Shown: positions 56,113 through 64,000, counted from the first letter of the stretch. The stretch is 64,000 nt of DNA from Paenibacillus polymyxa M1 (GCF_000237325.1 NC_017542.1:4374501-4438500), one strand, 5' to 3'. Notes: generated by a model from the letters alone, not told the origin. A program made the numbers and translations.

Positions 56113-56463
56113 CTAACTTACTCCCTCTGTAATTCTTTCAACTATTCCTTTATCAAAATCGTCGAGTTCAGACATTAACAGCTCGTACTGTTTTATAGAT
56201 TCAGAAGTGTTCAATACTCGAAGTACAGCAATACTATAGTGTCCAAGCGTATCAATACCAAAAAGCTTATTTACCTTAGGGTCTCTGAACTGGCTAATAT
56301 GTTTCAATTTTTCAATTATTTTCTCATTGCATAGTTTCTTTTTAGCGATCTGACTCATTGCATTCAACTGTACCTGATTATGCTGGATATCCAAACATTC
56401 CACCAATTGATCGTCGCCTATTTTCCCCTCTCGTATTTCCTTTGATAAAGTAAGTAGCTTCAT
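56113..56463 (-). CDS. Putative immunity protein of the toxin cassette
   Basis: 116 residues from ATG 56463 (MKLLTLSKEIREG), chosen for GGGAG 8 bases upstream; a 6-residue longer start would overlap the toxin gene stop by 4 bases and is also possible. All-helical and hydrophilic, with HEAT-like helical pairs and no membrane segment or Cys-rich motif. I recognise no family. Its place directly after an HExxH toxin domain, with overlap or near overlap and its own terminator, is the standard layout of a polymorphic-toxin immunity gene. Function is inference from context. Confidence 0.6.
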   Translation of the reverse strand: MKLLTLSKEIREGKIGDDQLVECLDIQHNQVQLNAMSQIAKKKLCNEKIIEKLKHISQFRDPKVNKLFGIDTLGHYSIAVLRVLNTSESIKQYELLMSELDDFDKGIVERITEGVS

Positions 56464-56477
56464 TTTGTTATCTCCCA

Positions 56478-56975
56478 TCAATCTAGTTTAACTGGCCCAT
56501 AATTCTCTAAAAGATACTGCCGTTCATCCCTGTAATTGTTCCAAAGGTGTTCTGCAAGGTCCTTATTTCCAATCCTCTCTGCTTCTTTTATCTCGACCAT
56601 ATAGGCTCTAAGTTCCATGATAATCCTATTTTTGAATTCATATGTTACATCCAAACTAGGAAAACCCTTAGCTTTATCATCAAGAAAATGTTGATACTCA
56701 TGCCGCAGTGCACTAATTGAAGCATCCTCATATATATTCAATTGCCCAGGCTTTCCTGATCCTTTGGGTGCATACGCCATAATATCTCTATCTAGAATTC
56801 TAACTTCAACCCCGGCTCCTTGCGTATTCTTAATAATGGTACTCCACTCTTCTGGATGAGAAAGTCGTCCAGGACCATATATATCCCTAAATGGATCAGC
56901 ATCATTCTTACCTAACATCGTATCAGATAATCGATTCGAAGCCCCTTTAACTTCAAGACTAGCCCCAGATTTCAC
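56478..56975 (-). CDS. HExxH metallopeptidase-type toxin domain (C-terminal part of a polymorphic toxin)
   Basis: 165 residues starting at GTG 56975 without a convincing ribosome binding site. The zinc motif is His92-Glu93-x-x-His96 in ALRHEYQHFLDD, and Glu121 in MELRAYMVEIKEAE is a likely third ligand or the conserved E-x-x-A-Y element of zincin toxins. No signal peptide is present. Immediately upstream is a WXG100 protein whose stop codon (56977-56979) is one base out of the frame needed to continue into this domain. I think this is the C-terminal toxin module of one longer protein, split by a frameshift or expressed by coupling. It is AT-richer than the flanks. Confidence 0.6.
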   Translation of the reverse strand: MKSGASLEVKGASNRLSDTMLGKNDADPFRDIYGPGRLSHPEEWSTIIKNTQGAGVEVRILDRDIMAYAPKGSGKPGQLNIYEDASISALRHEYQHFLDDKAKGFPSLDVTYEFKNRIIMELRAYMVEIKEAERIGNKDLAEHLWNNYRDERQYLLENYGPVKLD

Positions 56976-56976
56976 C

Positions 56977-57681
56977 TCATTTCATTGACGAGCCCAATCC
57001 AATCTTAGGCTTAATTACTGAACTGACTCCCCCAAAGATTCCCGCTGTACCGATCATGTTAGCCCAATGTTCCTTTGACCATGCATTTGTAGGAAACATT
57101 GCTTCTCTGATTGTTCCATGTACACCAAAAGTCCAGAAGTTAAAAAAATCATTCCCTGAATCAAACTGCTTGGATGCACGCTCTGCATATCCTTGATACA
57201 AACCTTTCGGAATTCCAAACGTCCAATAGTCTAAAAATCCGCCTACAGAGTCATAGCGTTTTTCGTACCTGTCCTCCGCAGCAGACAAAAAATCGTCACC
57301 AAGTTCTACCAAACTATCTGCTGATTTTTCCAAAGCATTTCTAGTATCTGGAGCAGGGGGAGCACATGAATTAGGTGGAGGTGGTAAGCAGCTTGAATCA
57401 ATATTACCTGCTTCCAGCAAATCAGCTAACCTGAATTTATCCGCATGACGACGCAATTCTTTTGCAACAGAATCTGTCAGTGCAACAAAGCCATTCATAT
57501 TCTTCTGAGATGTTTGGAAACTATAATAGAATTGCTCTTTGGTCACTCCATCCCAGAATCGTTCCATAGATGAAATTTGTTGAATTAAAATGCTGTTCAT
57601 TTGGGTCACTTTTTGCTGTGCAAGTTCAAATTGCTTGGAGATAGTCATAAGCTGCTCAGGTGTTACTTTAATAGTTGTCAT
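56977..57681 (-). CDS. WXG100-type T7SS substrate with pre-toxin region, probable N-terminal part of toxin
   Basis: 234 residues from ATG 57681 (MTTIKVTPEQL; AGAGG at 6-base spacing). The first 90 residues are a WXG100 helical hairpin with Trp43-Asp44-Gly45. A proline-rich linker follows (LPPPPNSCAPPAPD, about 97-110), then a helical region with a duplicated motif, FLDYWTFGIPKG and FFNFWTFGVHGT, and a glycine-rich end (GTAGIFGGVSSV). WXG100 proteins leave the cell through the type VII (Esx/Yuk) system. No T7SS machinery gene lies in the window. The arrangement N-terminal WXG100, linker, C-terminal toxin is that of polymorphic toxins. Confidence 0.75.
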   Translation of the reverse strand: MTTIKVTPEQLMTISKQFELAQQKVTQMNSILIQQISSMERFWDGVTKEQFYYSFQTSQKNMNGFVALTDSVAKELRRHADKFRLADLLEAGNIDSSCLPPPPNSCAPPAPDTRNALEKSADSLVELGDDFLSAAEDRYEKRYDSVGGFLDYWTFGIPKGLYQGYAERASKQFDSGNDFFNFWTFGVHGTIREAMFPTNAWSKEHWANMIGTAGIFGGVSSVIKPKIGLGSSMK

Positions 57682-57752
57682 ATTATACCTCTGTTGAGAG
57701 TTCGTCATGACATAATAACACTCTTAAACTTTATGGAGAACCATCTTAATTC

Positions 57753-57947
57753 CTAATTGTTATAAGAAAGATTAACCTTACTTCCTATGTCTAAAGACTT
57801 AAAACTTAACTTTTTAATTGTTGAACCTGAAGAAAATTTCGTGACCAGAGGCATCCCCAGTAGAAAAACCGCTAATAAAGACCATACATACGAGATTTTT
57901 GATAACGTCCCCATTTGGGTATATGATGTAGACAAGATCAACTTCAA
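57753..57947 (-). CDS. Possible small single-span membrane protein upstream of the WXG100 gene
   Basis: A minus-strand frame of up to 64 residues (from TTG 57947; an internal ATG gives 53). It contains one clear hydrophobic segment (VWSLLAVFLLGMPLV) followed by a hydrophilic tail rich in Ser and Lys. There is no good ribosome binding site, and the 5' end lies against the divergent ppk2 start. It could be a remnant of a T7SS or lipoprotein gene, or chance. The rest of 57682-57967 shows nothing else. Confidence 0.25.
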   Translation of the reverse strand: MKLILSTSYTQMGTLSKISYVWSLLAVFLLGMPLVTKFSSGSTIKKLSFKSLDIGSKVNLSYNN

Positions 57948-57967
57948 TTGAAAAGGAGCGTGCCTTT

Positions 57968-58798
57968 ATGTCTGATTCATTAGGAATGCTGACACCGGGT
58001 AAAAAAGTTTCTTTGAAAGAATGGGACCCCAAGGATACGAAGAATATCAAAAACAAAGAAGAAATCCGACAGGAAACAGATCAATTGAAGGAACGCTTCG
58101 CGGAATTACAAAGCAAATTATTTACAGAGAAAAAACAAGCCGTTTTGTTTGTATTTCAGGGTATGGATTGCAGCGGAAAAGATGGCGTGATCAAGCAGGT
58201 GTTTTCTAATCTTAACCCTGCGGGAGTGACTGTACACAGCTTTAAATCACCTACGACGGAGGAATTAAGCCATGATTTCTTGTGGCGCGCCCATAGCGTA
58301 ACTCCAGGACGCGGATATATTGCAGCGTTCAACCGTTCTTACTACGAAGATGTGCTGATCACACGTGTCCACGGGCAGGTATCCGATAAACAGGCCAAAC
58401 GGAATATAAAGCATATCAAGCATTTTGAACAGTTGTTGCTGGATAGTGGTGTAAAGGTGGTTAAAATCTTTTTACATATTTCGAAGCAATTCCAGTTGGA
58501 AAAGCTGATTGACCGGATTGAGAAGCCTCGCAAAAACTGGAAGCTTGATCCGAGTGATTTGCAGGAACGAAAATTTTGGAAGCAATATACCCAATACTAT
58601 GAGGAAGTACTAGAGCTAAGTGCAACCAAGCAAGCTCCATGGTATGTTGTTCCTTCAGACAATCGTTGGTATAGAGATTATACTGTACTGCGGATTGCTG
58701 TCCAAACGCTAGAGGAAATGAAGCTATCTGACCCTGATCCACGACCTGAACTCAAAGCACTTTTACCTGAATTATACAAAGAACGAGATAAAAAATAG
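57968..58798 (+). CDS. Polyphosphate kinase 2 family protein
   Basis: 276 residues of the PPK2 superfamily. Walker A is VFQGMDCSGKDGVIKQVF, followed by HDFLWRAHSVTPGRGYIAAFNRSYYEDVL (Walker B and lid region) and the C-terminal NRWYRDYTV element. The length and motif set are like class III PPK2 enzymes, which phosphorylate nucleotides from polyphosphate; class III members can use both AMP and ADP. The class call is inference. GGAG lies 6 bases before the ATG. It is followed by a terminator at 58817. Confidence 0.9.
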   Translation: MSDSLGMLTPGKKVSLKEWDPKDTKNIKNKEEIRQETDQLKERFAELQSKLFTEKKQAVLFVFQGMDCSGKDGVIKQVFSNLNPAGVTVHSFKSPTTEELSHDFLWRAHSVTPGRGYIAAFNRSYYEDVLITRVHGQVSDKQAKRNIKHIKHFEQLLLDSGVKVVKIFLHISKQFQLEKLIDRIEKPRKNWKLDPSDLQERKFWKQYTQYYEEVLELSATKQAPWYVVPSDNRWYRDYTVLRIAVQTLEEMKLSDPDPRPELKALLPELYKERDKK

Positions 58799-58816
58799 TT
58801 AAATAGGCACAGCACT

Positions 58817-58878
58817 AAGCTTCCACCCTCCTATTTACGGCTGATAACGCCTTAATTTTGGGTTTGGAAGCTTTTATT
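58817..58878 (+). terminator. Long-loop terminator after ppk2
   Basis: AAGCTTCCA (58817-58825) and TGGAAGCTT (58865-58873) pair perfectly across 39 bases, followed by TTATTG. The loop contains a weaker hairpin. Position fits a terminator for the PPK2 gene. Confidence 0.6.
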
Positions 58879-58904
58879 GTGTGCTCACATGTCATTTTGA
58901 AAAT

Positions 58905-59270
58905 TTATAAGATATAACTGACCCTGTACCCGATAGCTGCAGCTATAACTCCTACTATTACAGAAGACAATACATATACAGCCATACGTCGGTATTTTTT
59001 ATGTTCCATCAGTTGAATAGATTCATAGCCGAATGTGGAAAAGGTGGTGTAGCCGCCACAAAAACCTGTTCCCAGCAGCATCCAGAGTACAGGCGACAGA
59101 TTGTGTTGCGTAAACTCGCCATACAGCCACCCTAACAGTAATGAACCGCTGATATTAATGATCCAGGTCCCCCACGGGAATACAGTACCCAACCTTTTTC
59201 CGGCCCACATGCCAAGCCCGTATCTTGCTATTGTACCCACCATTCCGCCTGCCGCCGCCCACCAGATCAT
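58905..59270 (-). CDS. crcB2: CrcB/FluC-type fluoride channel, second subunit
   Basis: 121 residues with four hydrophobic segments. Family motifs are IIWWAAAGGMVGTIARYGLG-like start, PWGTWIINISGSLLLGWLYG and LGTGFCGGYTTFSTFGYE, which lines the fluoride pore. ATG 59270 lies in ATGA overlap with the upstream crcB1 stop. Firmicutes often carry two crcB genes, giving a heteromeric or alternative dimer. A much longer open frame in this phase reaches 59777 but has no family sequence beyond this start and is not used. Confidence 0.9.
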   Translation of the reverse strand: MIWWAAAGGMVGTIARYGLGMWAGKRLGTVFPWGTWIINISGSLLLGWLYGEFTQHNLSPVLWMLLGTGFCGGYTTFSTFGYESIQLMEHKKYRRMAVYVLSSVIVGVIAAAIGYRVSYIL

Positions 59271-59668
59271 AAGCGTCCCCCCTTGGGGGCAGTCTGCGTC
59301 ATTTTTGTGCCTAGACGGATACCTGCCCACGTTAAAAGTAAGCCTACGCCTACGCTCAGCAGCAGATACAACACAGCCGTCAGCATGCGATCGTGAACCG
59401 TGAGGCGTACAGCATCCACTGCAAAGGTGGAAAAGGTGGTAAATCCCCCTGTAAAGCCTGTTCCGATGGCAAGTCGCAAATGTGGTTTGATCCGCCACGA
59501 TCGCAAGGTTACCGTAAAGAACCAGCCTAGGAACAGACAGCCGAGCCAATTCATTAGCAGCACGCCAAGCGGAAAATCCGCCCCAGCCGCAGGCAACAGT
59601 AATTGCAGGCTGTAGCGAGCAGAGGTTCCGATCGCTCCACCCGCGGCGACGAATAGTACGTCTTTCAT
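59267..59668 (-). CDS. crcB1: CrcB/FluC-type fluoride channel, first subunit
   Basis: 133 residues with four hydrophobic segments and the same motifs as its neighbour: FVAAGGAIGTSARYSLQ, LLMNWLGCLFLGWFF and GTGFTGGFTTFSTFAVDAVRL. Exports fluoride and so protects enolase and pyrophosphatase. The start has AAGGGG upstream. No fluoride riboswitch consensus is visible in the 87 bases between rarA and this gene, so control of the pair may differ from the usual. Confidence 0.9.
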   Translation of the reverse strand: MKDVLFVAAGGAIGTSARYSLQLLLPAAGADFPLGVLLMNWLGCLFLGWFFTVTLRSWRIKPHLRLAIGTGFTGGFTTFSTFAVDAVRLTVHDRMLTAVLYLLLSVGVGLLLTWAGIRLGTKMTQTAPKGGRL

Positions 59669-59755
59669 TTTTTATCCCCTTCTTCGCTCTTACCGGATCA
59701 TGGTGTACATGACAACAAATCGTACACATTCCGTATATTAAAGTCACCCATATTA

Positions 59756-61066
59756 TTAAGATTGTGAATCCCGCCAACGCTGATTTTGCCTGATTTTAGA
59801 CTCATTTCCCTGCTCAGTGGCCTGGTAAAAGGTCTGATCTGCTATCGAATTGGGCAAATATTGCTGCCTTACATAGTGATTCGGAAAATTATGCGGATAT
59901 TGATAGCCAACATGGCCGAGTTTTTCCGAGCCTTTGTAGTGTGCATCGCGCAGATGCAGCGGCACCTCGGCCGATTTCATATCGTCCATGGCCGACATGG
60001 CCCGTGAAATCGCCGTGTATACGGCATTCGACTTGGGACTTTCCACAGCGAATAAAATGGCCTGGGCAATGTTCAGTTTGGCCTCAGGCCAACCGTTATT
60101 GCGGTAGGCTTCAAGCGCACTCACTGCTTGGACCATCGCCTGCGGGTTCGCCAGGCCAATGTCCTCGCTGCTTGCTGCGATAAGGCGGCGAATAAAGGTC
60201 ATCGGGTCCATACCGAGCTTCTCTACGGCATACAGGAACCAGAATAGCGCCGCGTCGCTGGAACCGCGAATGCTTTTGTGAAAGGCAGACAGCACGTCAT
60301 ACTGTGTAGACTCGTCTGCCTTGACAATCGGGCGGCGGATGGATTCCTCTGCCACTTCCAGCGTCACATGAATTGTGCCATCTGCTAGTGGAGGTGTCGT
60401 GAGCGCCGCTAGTTCCAGCGCGTTCAAAGCACGGCGGATATCGCCATTCGCCATGGACGCGATGTGATCCAGTGCAGCTTCGTCTACCTGAAGCTGCATA
60501 TAGCCGAGCCCCTTGTCCGCATCGCTCAAGGCGCGGCGCATAGCGGCCAGCGAATGCTCCTGGGTTAGCGCTTCAAGCTGGAACAGTGTAGAACGGCTCA
60601 TTAAAGCGCCGTTGACGTAATGAAAAGGGTTTTCCGTCGTGGCGCCAATAAACACGATCGTCCCCTTTTCCACCGCAGGCAGCAATGCATCCTGGCGTGA
60701 ACTGTTAAATCGATGTACCTCGTCAAGAAACAGAATGGTCTTTTTGCCATACATCGATTTATTCGTCTGTGCACGGTCAATGACTTCTCTTACATCCTTC
60801 ACAGAGGCTTCTACTGCATTTAGACGGACGAAATCGCCTTGTGTGTGTTGAGAAATGATATGTGCCAGTGTCGTTTTACCGCAGCCCGGTGGCCCGTAGA
60901 GCAATATAGAAGAAACCTGATCAGCCTCTATAGCTCTTCGCAGCAGCTTACCCGGACCTACAACATGCTCCTGTCCAATATATTCATCCAGCGAAGTCGG
61001 ACGCAGGCGGTCTGCAAGCAACCGATTGTTTGGCGTTGATTCCTGGGAATATGAAAATAAGTCCAT
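59756..61066 (-). CDS. rarA: Replication-associated recombination protein A (RarA/MgsA family)
   Basis: 436 residues from ATG 61066 (MDLFSYSQES; AAGGAAG 8 bases upstream); a 27-residue longer frame is not family-like. AAA+ ATPase with Walker A LLYGPPGCGKTT, Walker B ILFLDEVHRFN, sensor and C-terminal MgsA helical domain ending near LPNSIADQTFYQ. RarA acts at stalled replication forks with SSB. B. subtilis yrvN has the same place near cymR, here separated by the accessory island and ppk2/crcB genes. Confidence 0.94.
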   Translation of the reverse strand: MDLFSYSQESTPNNRLLADRLRPTSLDEYIGQEHVVGPGKLLRRAIEADQVSSILLYGPPGCGKTTLAHIISQHTQGDFVRLNAVEASVKDVREVIDRAQTNKSMYGKKTILFLDEVHRFNSSRQDALLPAVEKGTIVFIGATTENPFHYVNGALMSRSTLFQLEALTQEHSLAAMRRALSDADKGLGYMQLQVDEAALDHIASMANGDIRRALNALELAALTTPPLADGTIHVTLEVAEESIRRPIVKADESTQYDVLSAFHKSIRGSSDAALFWFLYAVEKLGMDPMTFIRRLIAASSEDIGLANPQAMVQAVSALEAYRNNGWPEAKLNIAQAILFAVESPKSNAVYTAISRAMSAMDDMKSAEVPLHLRDAHYKGSEKLGHVGYQYPHNFPNHYVRQQYLPNSIADQTFYQATEQGNESKIRQNQRWRDSQS

Positions 61067-61266
61067 TTCATTCACTTCCTTATCATTTATGAACGAACAC
61101 TTTCTTTTTTCATTGAAAACAAGTTCGCCCATACAGCTAAAAGACATGAAAATTCAATTTATCTACTGCATTAAAACGATGATAAACCGCCTCTTATTCT
61201 ACCATATCGGTTAACAAGTTGCAGATAGCCTGGTCACGGTATAACTGTAGCCCTACACGTGATTCA

Positions 61267-61319
61267 ACTAAAAAGAAAGAACAGCCTGGGACGAAAAATG
61301 AATTTCGTGGCTGTTCTTT
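61267..61319 (-). terminator. Terminator after helD
   Basis: Minus strand AAAGAACAGCC (from 61319) pairs with GGCTGTTCTTT (61276-61286) and is followed by a T-rich CTTTTTAG tract. It lies 27 bases past the helD stop. The remaining 61067-61266 sequence holds no evident gene. Confidence 0.75.
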
Positions 61320-61345
61320 GGTTGGCATGACATACAGCGTTCTAA

Positions 61346-63487
61346 TTACTCCGTTTGCGCCTGTACGTAACTTGGAAGTGGACCGTCATGCAATAACCAC
61401 AGCTCATGCAGCGCACGCGTACATCCTACATATAACAGCTTGGCATCCCATGTCCGTTCTCCATAATGATCCTGGTCGGCATCGGCCACAATAACTGCAT
61501 CAAATTCCAGACCTTTGGACAGATATACAGGCAGCACAGACAAGCCGCCTTCATATTGCTTTTTACCACCGTCAATCAAATGGACATCCAATCCCGCACT
61601 TGTGAAAACCTCATGCAGCTCTACAGCTTCTTTTAAGGTACGTGTCAGCACAGAAACAGTACGATACTCCTTGGAGGAAAGCTCTTTTAAAGCGGTGAGC
61701 AAACTCTCCTCACGTACAGAGGAGTCGTAAGACACGGTACGCACCGGATCGCCGCTACGAAATACCGGAACCGCTGTAATGCCGCCACGTACTCCCTGCT
61801 CCAAAATTGTATTTGCAAATTCTATAATTTCCAAAGTTGATCTATAACTCCGTGTAAGTGCAAAATACCCCGTTTGTTCAGGTGCAAAAAGAGAACTCAT
61901 TTCCTCCCATGCATGTACACCACGATATTCATGAATCCCCTGCGATAAATCGCCCAGTATCGTAAAGGAATGCCCTTTTACGAACAAATCCAGCAAGGCG
62001 ATATGAAAAGGTGAAAAATCCTGCGCTTCATCAATGACTACATGGTCAAAACGTTGAGATGATTCTACCTCATGAATCAGCACGTGAAGATATACTAACG
62101 CAGTTAGATCCTCTTCACGAATGATCTGACTTCGCAGGTCCGACTGTGTGGCCTTAAAGATGGAAGCCGGCAAAGAAGCCTTCATTTCCGCAGCGGCCTC
62201 TGCGGGTAACCCTTTAGCTGCCTGAAAAAGCTGCTTGTAGAGCGTCAGTGCGTCGTATTGGGGCCATTTTTTGGCATACGCCTTTTCCCGAGATCCGGCT
62301 TTTTTCTTCCGTTCCTTGAGCGCAGCCGCCGAAGGTGACTTTTTCAGTTCCATTTCAATCCAGCGATGGACTCTTGCCAGCACACGCTCCTTCCGCTTCG
62401 CGAGCGGATAGGGCTTATATTCCTCATTGAACCAATTCAAAATCTCAGTTCGGGGAAGCACCGCACCATCCCAAGGGGAAAAGTCGCCCTCAGGCACTGA
62501 GATAGGCTCCAGTCGTTCCACAAAATCCTGAAGCAGCTTCATAAAATGAACCGACCCCTTAAATCTACCCGGCGCCTCATCCATAGATTCCGTTCTTAAG
62601 CCGCCACTTTCAAACCAATAAGATAACGTTTCGGTAGGATCTGCCAAAGGTAAATCCAGCCCCAGTAAACCTAGCGCCCAATCTGCAAATGTACTTTGCT
62701 GAATATTTCCGACCCCCAGCTCTGGAAGTACATCTGAAATATAATCGAGAAACATATGGTTGGGTGCGAAAATAACCATTTTGTCTGCCGATACCTGATC
62801 CTTGTATTGATATAGCAAAAATGCGAGTCGATGGAGCGCTACGGTCGTCTTGCCACTACCCGCTACCCCCTGAATAACGAGGGCTGTATTTTTAGCCGCG
62901 CGGATGATCTGATCTTGCTCCGCTTGAATGGTAGATACGATATCCCGTAAACGGTTATCCTTGTTCTCTCCCAAACGATAAACGAGAAACTCATCGGAAA
63001 CGGCAGGCTCGTCACTTTCACGATTGTACGTATCCGCTACCCGTTCCAGGATCCTTTTACGAATGACAACGTTACGTTTCAGATACACCAAGCCTTCGAC
63101 AGTTCCCTCAGGAGCTTCATAAGACGCCGTTTCTTCACCACCTGTAAACGAATAAAACAAGCTAGCAATCGGTGCACGCCAATCAATCACCAGCGGATAC
63201 GCTGACGTTTCTTCACGCTCCACACCGATTTTACCGATATAAAGCGGCTTCCGCTGCCCTCTACCGCGCTCGTCAAAATCCATACGCCCAAAGTAAGGCT
63301 CTTGCGAGCTTTTGGCCAAAGCCTGGCGTTTTTCCTCCCGTGCCGATTCCAGTACTTGCTCTGTAAAGTCATGCCCGGTGTAAACCGGTGTATTGCGAAG
63401 CCGTTCCAATCTCCGATCAATTTCCTCCATAGCAAGCGACAGCCTATGCTGTTCTTCTTGATAGGCACTTTGAAACTTATTCTCCAT
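61346..63487 (-). CDS. helD: HelD, UvrD-like RNA polymerase recycling factor
   Basis: 713 residues. An N-terminal coiled coil (about 1-75, EEQHRLSLAMEEIDRRLERL) suits insertion into the RNA polymerase secondary channel. The superfamily 1 ATPase has Walker A VIQGVAGSGKTTVAL and Walker B VVIDEAQDFSPFH, and later FALTRSYRSTLEI and VLTRTLKEAVEL. HelD binds RNA polymerase and frees stalled complexes. Length is a little below B. subtilis HelD (774). A helicase of another type is unlikely because of the N-terminal arm and sequence IDWRAPIASLFYSF. Confidence 0.92.
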   Translation of the reverse strand: MENKFQSAYQEEQHRLSLAMEEIDRRLERLRNTPVYTGHDFTEQVLESAREEKRQALAKSSQEPYFGRMDFDERGRGQRKPLYIGKIGVEREETSAYPLVIDWRAPIASLFYSFTGGEETASYEAPEGTVEGLVYLKRNVVIRKRILERVADTYNRESDEPAVSDEFLVYRLGENKDNRLRDIVSTIQAEQDQIIRAAKNTALVIQGVAGSGKTTVALHRLAFLLYQYKDQVSADKMVIFAPNHMFLDYISDVLPELGVGNIQQSTFADWALGLLGLDLPLADPTETLSYWFESGGLRTESMDEAPGRFKGSVHFMKLLQDFVERLEPISVPEGDFSPWDGAVLPRTEILNWFNEEYKPYPLAKRKERVLARVHRWIEMELKKSPSAAALKERKKKAGSREKAYAKKWPQYDALTLYKQLFQAAKGLPAEAAAEMKASLPASIFKATQSDLRSQIIREEDLTALVYLHVLIHEVESSQRFDHVVIDEAQDFSPFHIALLDLFVKGHSFTILGDLSQGIHEYRGVHAWEEMSSLFAPEQTGYFALTRSYRSTLEIIEFANTILEQGVRGGITAVPVFRSGDPVRTVSYDSSVREESLLTALKELSSKEYRTVSVLTRTLKEAVELHEVFTSAGLDVHLIDGGKKQYEGGLSVLPVYLSKGLEFDAVIVADADQDHYGERTWDAKLLYVGCTRALHELWLLHDGPLPSYVQAQTE

Positions 63488-63627
63488 TTCAGTTACCTCC
63501 TAAGAATATCAAGTCTCGATTTCTGCATCTTATCCCTTGCTCCGACACAAAAAAAGGAAAGTAAGCGTAACACATTTGACCACAAAAATCCAACCTTATT
63601 TCCTAATGCGCCCATTTCCCTGCCCTT

Positions 63628-64000
63628 TCACAAAGTATGGAGCTTTTCTCCCATCTCCACAAACTGCTTTTGAGCCAGCTCGCGGTACACCTGATGCGTC
63701 TCTAATAACTCGGTATGGGTCCCTGCACCAGTTACATTGCCCTTGTCCAACACAATAATTTGATCGGAGTGGACCACTGTAGACAATCGGTGTGCAATGA
63801 CAATTGTCGTACGTCCTTCCATCAAGTTCGCTAAGGCCTTCTGCACCTCATGCTCGGATGAGCTGTCCAGGCTAGAAGTAGCCTCATCCAGCATGAGGAT
63901 GTCAGGGCTGCGAAGAAGCGCACGTGCAATGGCGATCCGTTGACGCTGCCCGCCGGAGAGCTTCATTCCCCGCTCCCCTACCTCCGTATCATAGCCTTGA
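63628..64000 (-). CDS. ABC exporter ATPase domain, 5' part cut by window edge
   Basis: The last 123 residues of an ABC transporter half-molecule. Visible are the signature [15 protein letters not shown], Walker [13 protein letters not shown], the D-loop and the H-loop [10 protein letters not shown]. The glycine-rich GTHTELLE motif at the end is typical of exporter ATPases fused to a membrane domain (MsbA/BmrA-like). The upstream residues [11 protein letters not shown] continue the family sequence out of the window. Substrate unknown. The 140-base gap to helD holds no element I can name. Confidence 0.88.
   Translation of the reverse strand, partial: QGYDTEVGERGMKLSGGQRQRIAIARALLRSPDILMLDEATSSLDSSSEHEVQKALANLMEGRTTIVIAHRLSTVVHSDQIIVLDKGNVTGAGTHTELLETHQVYRELAQKQFVEMGEKLHTL

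Noticed and set aside
59669-59755. Fluoride riboswitch ahead of crcB1
   Set aside because: The conserved GGnGATGGnGTTCGCC core and downstream pairing elements are missing.
58905-59777. A 290-residue open frame covering both CrcB genes
   Set aside because: Only the last 121 residues are CrcB; the rest is an out-of-frame reading of crcB1 with no family features.

Overview
The window is chromosomal DNA from a low-to-mid GC Gram-positive spore-former, most probably a Paenibacillus of the polymyxa group. The evidence is Firmicutes-type gene sets (GlcT/RAT control of ptsG, HPr with Ser46, a T-box on alaS, a tandem glycine riboswitch, CymR, two-subunit GcvPA/GcvPB, HelD, IreB-RuvX-DUF1292-MltG-TrhP), AGGAGG-type ribosome binding sites and sigma-A/sigma-D style promoters. 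The species call is inference. I saw no rRNA, tRNA, CRISPR array, insertion sequence or prophage.

Layout. 1-5.9 kb: a cut DUF454 membrane protein behind a textbook Fur box, then the mannitol operon mtlA-mtlR-mtlF-mtlD (minus strand) with a well-formed promoter, cre-like site and a long dyad. 6.0-11.4 kb: glycine cleavage system, with gcvH on the minus strand and gcvT-gcvPA-gcvPB on the plus strand behind a sigma-A promoter and a tandem glycine riboswitch carrying a large extension in its first aptamer. 11.4-16.7 kb: sugar PTS core glcT-ptsG-ptsH-ptsI with a GlcT RNA antiterminator in the ptsG leader. 16.8-20.5 kb: flotillin/NfeD pair and an iron-dependent alcohol dehydrogenase. 20.5-25.6 kb: Leloir operon galK-galE-galT with a divergent AraC-type regulator. 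25.6-34.4 kb: aldo/keto reductase, sirtuin, HAD phosphatase, alpha/beta hydrolase, acyltransferase, a KGG-repeat stress protein, ilvD and a polysaccharide deacetylase-YkoP fusion. 34.5-40.2 kb: AI-2E family permease, class B penicillin-binding protein, an unrecognised 39-residue membrane peptide and a chemoreceptor. 40.2-48.0 kb: alaS with its T-box, then ireB-ruvX-DUF1292-DUF1292-mltG-trhP1-trhP2. 48.0-55.4 kb: second AI-2E permease, an amino-acid-type dCache chemoreceptor under a sigma-D promoter, zinc-ribbon/PRC-barrel pair, iscS-cymR and divergent mnmA. 55.4-57.9 kb: an AT-rich accessory island with a frameshifted DinB gene and a WXG100 / HExxH toxin / immunity cassette. 58.0-64.0 kb: PPK2 polyphosphate kinase, CrcB fluoride channel pair, rarA, helD and the end of an ABC exporter.

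How the genes work together. The first 25 kb is largely carbon entry: EI and HPr feed phosphate to the glucose and mannitol permeases and to the PRD regulators GlcT and MtlR, while galKET handles galactose. The 40-55 kb part is translation and tRNA quality (AlaS, TrhP1/2, MnmA with its sulfur donor IscS, cysteine repressor CymR) mixed with envelope assembly (MltG, IreB). The least conventional pieces are the split WXG100 toxin cassette, the 39-residue membrane peptide beside a chemoreceptor, the enlarged glycine aptamer and the unexplained symmetric elements ahead of ilvD.
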